Shown piece by piece: positions 60,288 to 64,000 of a stretch of 64,000 bases of DNA. Under the pieces are notes generated by a model that did not search any database, had not been told where the DNA came from, and worked only from the letters and a program-made list of their open reading frames with translations. This DNA comes from Desulfoscipio gibsoniae DSM 7213 (GTDB lineage Bacteria > Bacillota > Desulfotomaculia > Desulfotomaculales > Desulfallaceae): the NCBI RefSeq assembly GCF_000233715.2, contig NC_021184.1, positions 992,001 to 1,056,000 of the forward strand, given 5' to 3'. The translations under genes were made by a program, and so were the position numbers. Numbering within the stretch: position 1 is the first letter of the stretch; every line of letters starts with the position of its first letter.

Positions 60288-60398
60288 CTAAAGGAAATTT
60301 AGGACTGTTTGGAGAAGACTGTTTGGAGAATTAACATATTATCAACCAGTGTCAGCATCCTTGTGAATGCTGGCATTTTATCTTTTAACGGCGAAAAA
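60288..60398. repeat. Intergenic element with terminator hairpin, copy 2
   Basis: Matches 42228-42320: AAAGGAAATTTAGGAC, the hairpin TGTCAGCAT/ATGCTGGCA (60350-60375) with a TTTTA tail, and AACGGCGAAAAATG. This copy has an extra short tandem duplication of GACTGTTTGGAGAA. Confidence 0.75.
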
Positions 60399-60579
60399 TG
60401 TATCATCTAAAAACTAATATCTATAACTGGAAGTTTGTGGAACGAGTAAGGAATTTAATTATTTTGTAAAAGGGGCTATATAGATAGTTGTGATGCTGCT
60501 TATTCTAAAGTATAAGTGGCACTAGATCGTGAAATGGAAGTTTTTTCAGCATAATTTTATATTAGGAAGTGAAATTTTA

Positions 60580-61335
60580 GTGGGCAATCAAAGCGAGGTT
60601 CGGAAAAATTTTGGGCAAAGAGCTTCAAACTATAGATTGAGTAATACTCATGGAAATCCGATCGATCTTGAAAGAATGGTTAATCTGTTAAAACCGCAGT
60701 CAGACGCAATTGCCTTAGACGTTGCAACCGGAGGAGGGCATACAGCTATTGCTCTAGCCAGTTGTGTCAATAAGGTGGTTGCTATTGATATAACCCCAGA
60801 AATGTTGGCAGAGGCGGAAGTGGCATCAAAACAATCCGATATAAACAATATTGTGGTTCAGATAGAAGATGTACATAACTTGAATTTTCCTGATGGCCAA
60901 TTTGACATTGTTGCCTCAAGATTTGCTGCCCATCATTTTTTCGACGTTAAAAAAGCCGTTCGCGAAATGTGTAGGGTATTAAAGCCAGGAGGGAAACTCT
61001 ACATACTTGATTGCTCGGTTTTTAATGGGGATGAAACGGAAAAAGAAATTAATCGTATTGAGCTTTTAAGAGACAGTTCACACCAATGTTCTTATTCGCC
61101 ACGTCAGTGGAACCATATATTAAATAAATTACCATTGACTATACAATATACCTCTCTCTTAAAAGAACAATATAAACTGCCACAGTGGTTTGACAGAATG
61201 GGAACAAGCCCAAAAAATCAACAGGAAATCTTTCGAATACTTAATAACCTATCGGAAGATAGTAAAGTCCTTTATCACTTCGGAGATGATTACATAACCA
61301 CATACCGCTATGAGATTTTAGCAATCAAAGTCTAA
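60580..61335 (+). CDS. Class I SAM-dependent methyltransferase (UbiE-like)
   Basis: The 251-residue protein begins at GTG 60580 behind AGGAAGTG. It has motif I LDVATGGGHTAIAL, the acidic residue in VVAIDITPEMLAEA, VQIEDVHNLNFPDGQFDIV and VLKPGGKLYILD. The substrate is probably a small molecule; the tail is typical of the YcgJ/UbiE group. It stands alone behind the repeat element. Confidence 0.88.
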   Translation: MGNQSEVRKNFGQRASNYRLSNTHGNPIDLERMVNLLKPQSDAIALDVATGGGHTAIALASCVNKVVAIDITPEMLAEAEVASKQSDINNIVVQIEDVHNLNFPDGQFDIVASRFAAHHFFDVKKAVREMCRVLKPGGKLYILDCSVFNGDETEKEINRIELLRDSSHQCSYSPRQWNHILNKLPLTIQYTSLLKEQYKLPQWFDRMGTSPKNQQEIFRILNNLSEDSKVLYHFGDDYITTYRYEILAIKV

Positions 61336-61492
61336 AGTGGAAAAAACAGCAAGCCTTCTTTTAGAAAAAAATGCTTGTCGTTCCTAAGGCTGCTTAAAGA
61401 ATGGAAACATTAAAGCCAGGGCAGAAACCCTGGCTTTGTAATTCAGCTGATACAGCAGCCTTTTATATAGAGAAAAAAGCTACTACTCAATT

Positions 61493-61724
61493 TCAAACTG
61501 TATGTTGACTCCCTAATCCAGACCTGGTGGAACCCTTGCCTGATACCGCCGCCAATAGCATTGCCTCCAGCAGTAAAGCCAGCGAGAAAATGTAGAATCC
61601 CGTACTCTCCCTGGGCAATTTCCCAGACTGACCCACCAGCACCGGGCCGAAGAACATACCGAAGCCCCAGAAGAGGTAGTATGCACCGGATATAGTGCCC
61701 TTTAGCGAATGTTCGGTCCTGAAA
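61493..61724 (-). pseudogene. MFS transporter C-terminal fragment
   Basis: A frame without a start reads LKGTISGAYYLFWGFGMFFG, PVLVGQSGKLPRESTGFYIF and SLALLLEAMLL to a stop at 61493. These are the last membrane helices of a major facilitator transporter. The 97-codon ORF at 61443-61736 is its out-of-frame shadow. Confidence 0.7.
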
Positions 61725-61900
61725 CAATGAAACCACCTTCTTTGTTCTGAAATTTGCTTATTTGCGCTGTGGTTATAATCATGGTCAAGGTTTGATCACC
61801 AGCCTCCTTTCCCGGCAAAAAGCGCACCTGGTTAGTTACCTTAAACTCTGCTATTCTGTGGCGACACATGTAGAAACTACAGGTAAAGGTTAGCACAAAA

Positions 61901-61931
61901 CAAGCAAAAAGCCGTGCACTAAGCGCACGGC
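61901..61931 (-). terminator. Terminator of the CxxC small gene
   Basis: Stem GCCGTGC/GCACGGC followed on the minus strand by TTTTTGCTTG, downstream of 62041-62139. Confidence 0.8.
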
Positions 61932-62040
61932 GGATTAATCGATAATACATTATTCATGCCACAGCCGTCATCCTAACATAAAGTACCGGGGGGGAGAAAC
62001 GCCTACCCGGATGTAGATATTTAATTCTGAGTTAGGATAA

Positions 62041-62139
62041 TTAACGGCATTGGGCACAACCCTCTTGTTTATATTCCAAGGTTAATACTATCAGTTCACC
62101 GGTGCAGTTGGAACAGGTGATTATTCCAATACTCGCCAT
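62041..62139 (-). CDS. 32-residue CxxC protein
   Basis: ATG with AGGAGGG upstream. The product begins MASIGIITCSNCTGEL and ends GCAQCR, with two CxxC pairs that could bind zinc or a metal cluster. The start resembles CGGC-domain proteins (MxxIGIITCxxC), which are much longer, so this is either a truncated relative or an independent small zinc ribbon. It has its own terminator. Confidence 0.6.
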   Translation of the reverse strand: MASIGIITCSNCTGELIVLTLEYKQEGCAQCR

Positions 62140-62169
62140 TTAATTCCCTCCTAAAAAAGTTTGTACATA

Positions 62170-62300
62170 CCCAATGCATTCGTCGAAGTCAGTTAACACT
62201 GACTTCCAGCGGCAACCTGGGCCGCTGGCGTACAACGCGCGCAGCGCGGCGTACATGACGGGGTTTACAGGGCACCTTGCCGGCTTTAGTTGCAGGAAGA
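62170..62300. other. GC-rich palindromic patch
   Basis: Three nested palindromes lie in a row: AAGTCAGT-TAAC-ACTGACTT, CCAGCGGC...GCCGCTGG and GCGTAC...GCGTAC around CGCGCGCAGCGCG. No gene is seen. It is sharply richer in GC than its surroundings. Confidence 0.5.
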
Positions 62301-62586
62301 TGAATCTTACTGTTGCGTTCCACAAAGTGTTTTTCTGTGCCCATAATGGGAAACCCCTTTCGTTTTCAGGTAACATTATTATACAATACTGATACTGATA
62401 CTGCTTATAGGGACTTAATTAAGCCACTATCAACTGATAAGCCGGGTGGTTTTTGAATTCATATCTTTGAGAGGCGTTGTTAAGCTCGTTAATCCCCGGG
62501 CCCCTTATGCTTTTAATCCGACTGGACCTGAATCCCATCATTTGAATATGATTTTAAGTAATACTAACCTTGTGCGAGGAACTTTT
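62301..62586. other. Upstream region of the AraC gene
   Basis: Contains ACTGATACTGATACTG direct repeats near 62379-62402. No supported gene; the open frame to 62446 in front of the AraC gene lacks a ribosome site. Confidence 0.4.
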
Positions 62587-63441
62587 ATGAACTATATTGA
62601 AATAGTTAATGATGCCATACAATATATTGAGTTTAATTTGCACCGAAAGCTGTGCTTGGAAGAACTGGCGTTTCGGTATTACATTTCTCCTATGCATTTT
62701 TATCGAATCTTTCGGGCAGCGACCAATCAAACTGTTAAATCATATATTCTAGGAAGAAAGTTATCTGAAGCAGCCATTGCATTAAGGGCAACTGATCGTA
62801 ACATCACAGACATTGCTTTTCAATATGGTTTTAATTCCCATGAACAGTTTACGCGGGATTTTAAAAAAATGTTTCGCGTTACCCCGAGCCGCTATAGAAA
62901 GGACAATATTCAGGTTTCATTGATGGATAGGTTGGATATTGTTGAACGGGATTTTAAAAATGCAAATAGAGATATTATTATTAACTACTGCTGCCGGGAT
63001 ATAAAAGAAATAAAACTCCTGGGAAAGGAAATGCTTTTCCATCCGGAGATTACCTGTGAATTGGAAGAAGCAATCCGCAAGGGATATGAATTTGAAGAGG
63101 AATACTTTATCAAAGGTACTGCCGGAAGGCTGTTTAATGTTATGCGTATTTATATCAGCGATGATCCCCTCGTTTCTTGTTTTTCCGGTATACCCGCGGA
63201 AGAGTACATTGGAGACACTTCCAGCTTGGAAGACAGAATTATTCCAGGTTCGAAGTTCGCTGTATTTAGATATCCGGACATTACGGGATTAATCTTTCAT
63301 ACGATACGAGAAGATTTGTATAGATGGCTCTGTGTAACAAATTTAACGTTAAATAATGCAATCGATATTGATATGTTTACATTACGAACTAAAGATTATG
63401 AGCGAACTCGAAATCATTTTTTATATGTACCTATACTTTGA
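62587..63441 (+). CDS. AraC family regulator with effector-binding domain
   Basis: The 284-residue protein starts at ATG 62587 after GAGGAA. Two helix-turn-helix units are at the N terminus (CLEELAFRYYISPMHFYRIF and ITDIAFQYGFNSHEQFTRDF). A GyrI-like effector-binding domain follows. This is the MarA/Rob-like layout of drug-sensing activators. The MATE exporter begins 81 bases downstream on the same strand and is its likely target. Confidence 0.9.
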   Translation: MNYIEIVNDAIQYIEFNLHRKLCLEELAFRYYISPMHFYRIFRAATNQTVKSYILGRKLSEAAIALRATDRNITDIAFQYGFNSHEQFTRDFKKMFRVTPSRYRKDNIQVSLMDRLDIVERDFKNANRDIIINYCCRDIKEIKLLGKEMLFHPEITCELEEAIRKGYEFEEEYFIKGTAGRLFNVMRIYISDDPLVSCFSGIPAEEYIGDTSSLEDRIIPGSKFAVFRYPDITGLIFHTIREDLYRWLCVTNLTLNNAIDIDMFTLRTKDYERTRNHFLYVPIL

Positions 63442-63522
63442 ATTGATTACTGTAAAAAACCTCAGGATTTTATCCTCCATCTCAGGTATCGTTTTAGATA
63501 TAACCAGAGAGGGGGTTTTTTT

Positions 63523-64000
63523 ATGAAAGAAAACAAAGAGGATAATATCGGGCAATTAGGCGAGGAAAAAATACCGGCGCTATTATTAAAATTCTCTTTA
63601 CCTGTGGTTATTGCCCTACTTGTCAACGCGCTATATAATTTTGTGGACAGAATTTTTATCGGAAACGGTGTCGGATCTCTTGGCATTGCCGGTATTACCA
63701 TAGTGTATCCAATTATGCTGGTGATGGGGGCATGTGCAACACTGGTTGGTACAGGGGCGGCTTCCCTAATTTCAATCAGACTTGGCGAGAAGAAAGCTAA
63801 TGTGGCTGAGCGAGTACTTGGAAATGCAATAGTGCTGTTGATTATGCTTTCGATAATAATAACAATATCAGGATTGCTTTTTATTAACCCGATTTTAAGA
63901 TCCTTCGGAGCAAGTAGCGAAGTGCTTCCCTATGCAAAAGATTATATGGGTATAATTATGTTGGGAACTATATTTCAAGTACTTGGGCTGGGTATGAACT
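63523..64000 (+). CDS. MATE family efflux transporter (5' part, runs off right edge)
   Basis: The first 159 codons start at ATG 63523 with GAGAGGGGG upstream. The beginning KIPALLLKFSLPVVIALLVN and the segment YNFVDRIFIGNGVGSLGIAG are typical of MATE sodium- or proton-driven multidrug exporters. Four membrane helices are visible. The AraC regulator upstream probably controls it. The broken MATE gene at 56253 is a relative. Confidence 0.93.
   Translation, partial: MKENKEDNIGQLGEEKIPALLLKFSLPVVIALLVNALYNFVDRIFIGNGVGSLGIAGITIVYPIMLVMGACATLVGTGAASLISIRLGEKKANVAERVLGNAIVLLIMLSIIITISGLLFINPILRSFGASSEVLPYAKDYMGIIMLGTIFQVLGLGMN

Noticed and set aside
61443-61736. A 97-codon minus-strand ORF.
   Set aside because: The neighbouring frame encodes recognisable MFS helices, so this ORF is an out-of-frame shadow.
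61702-61950. An 82-codon minus-strand ORF.
   Set aside because: No ribosome site and it reads through the terminator hairpin at 61901-61931.

Overview
The window looks like part of the chromosome of a spore-forming, anaerobic Bacillota. This is an inference. It rests on a CsxC-like spore surface gene, CotH, strong AGGAGG ribosome sites, frequent GTG and TTG starts, and an iron-dependent alcohol dehydrogenase. The style fits Desulfotomaculales, but no rRNA or other phylogenetic marker is present to prove it. I found no tRNA, rRNA or CRISPR array.

Layout. 1-4.9 kb (-): jetABC of a Wadjet anti-plasmid operon, with jetC cut by the left edge. 5-10.9 kb: a scrap zone holding two copies of a MNT/HEPN toxin-antitoxin locus, a HicA-like toxin with a Phd-like antitoxin, a Fic protein, and pieces of a second, dead Wadjet locus, a histidine kinase and a group II intron reverse transcriptase. 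11-18.8 kb (+): a polyphosphate polymerase-like (VTC) protein, DUF4956, CotH kinase, a two-component pair, then a P1 peptidase. 18.9-21.1 kb: a candidate small RNA, then amtB-glnK. 21.3-25 kb: a spore-surface style group (CsxC-like, two proteins with carboxypeptidase-regulatory-like repeats, a SIMPL protein). 25-33.6 kb: assorted single genes, two tiny proteins with strong ribosome sites, TnpB and ThiC remnants, and an alcohol dehydrogenase overlapping a histidine kinase.

33.8-45.1 kb is a defence block. On the minus strand it holds a type I restriction-modification operon (hsdM, KilA-N gene, hsdS, Abi_C gene, hsdR) with overlapping genes and a UPF0158 gene downstream of hsdR. Next to it, on the plus strand, is an AT-rich two-gene unit: an AAA ATPase carrying an in-frame TGA and an unnamed protein with a phospholipase D-like, MIT_C-type C terminus. 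This unit is the best candidate here for an undescribed system.

45.4-54 kb: AlkD-like repair protein, ECF sigma factor with its anti-sigma partner, a hydrolase, two TetR regulators, and a large PEP-synthase-like enzyme carrying a 63-bp in-frame insertion. 54.2-56.2 kb: an IS200/IS605 element with tnpA and tnpB, preceded by a perfect 27-bp-stem palindrome and abutting a truncated MATE gene. 57.5-64 kb: a retropepsin-like protease with a small partner, CtpA, a methyltransferase, a tiny CxxC protein, and an AraC regulator next to a MATE exporter cut by the right edge.

A recurring theme is duplication followed by decay. MNT/HEPN, jetC tail, ctpA/UPF0158, a terminator-bearing intergenic element, TnpB and MATE each occur as one whole or fuller copy plus one broken copy, or as a repeat pair.
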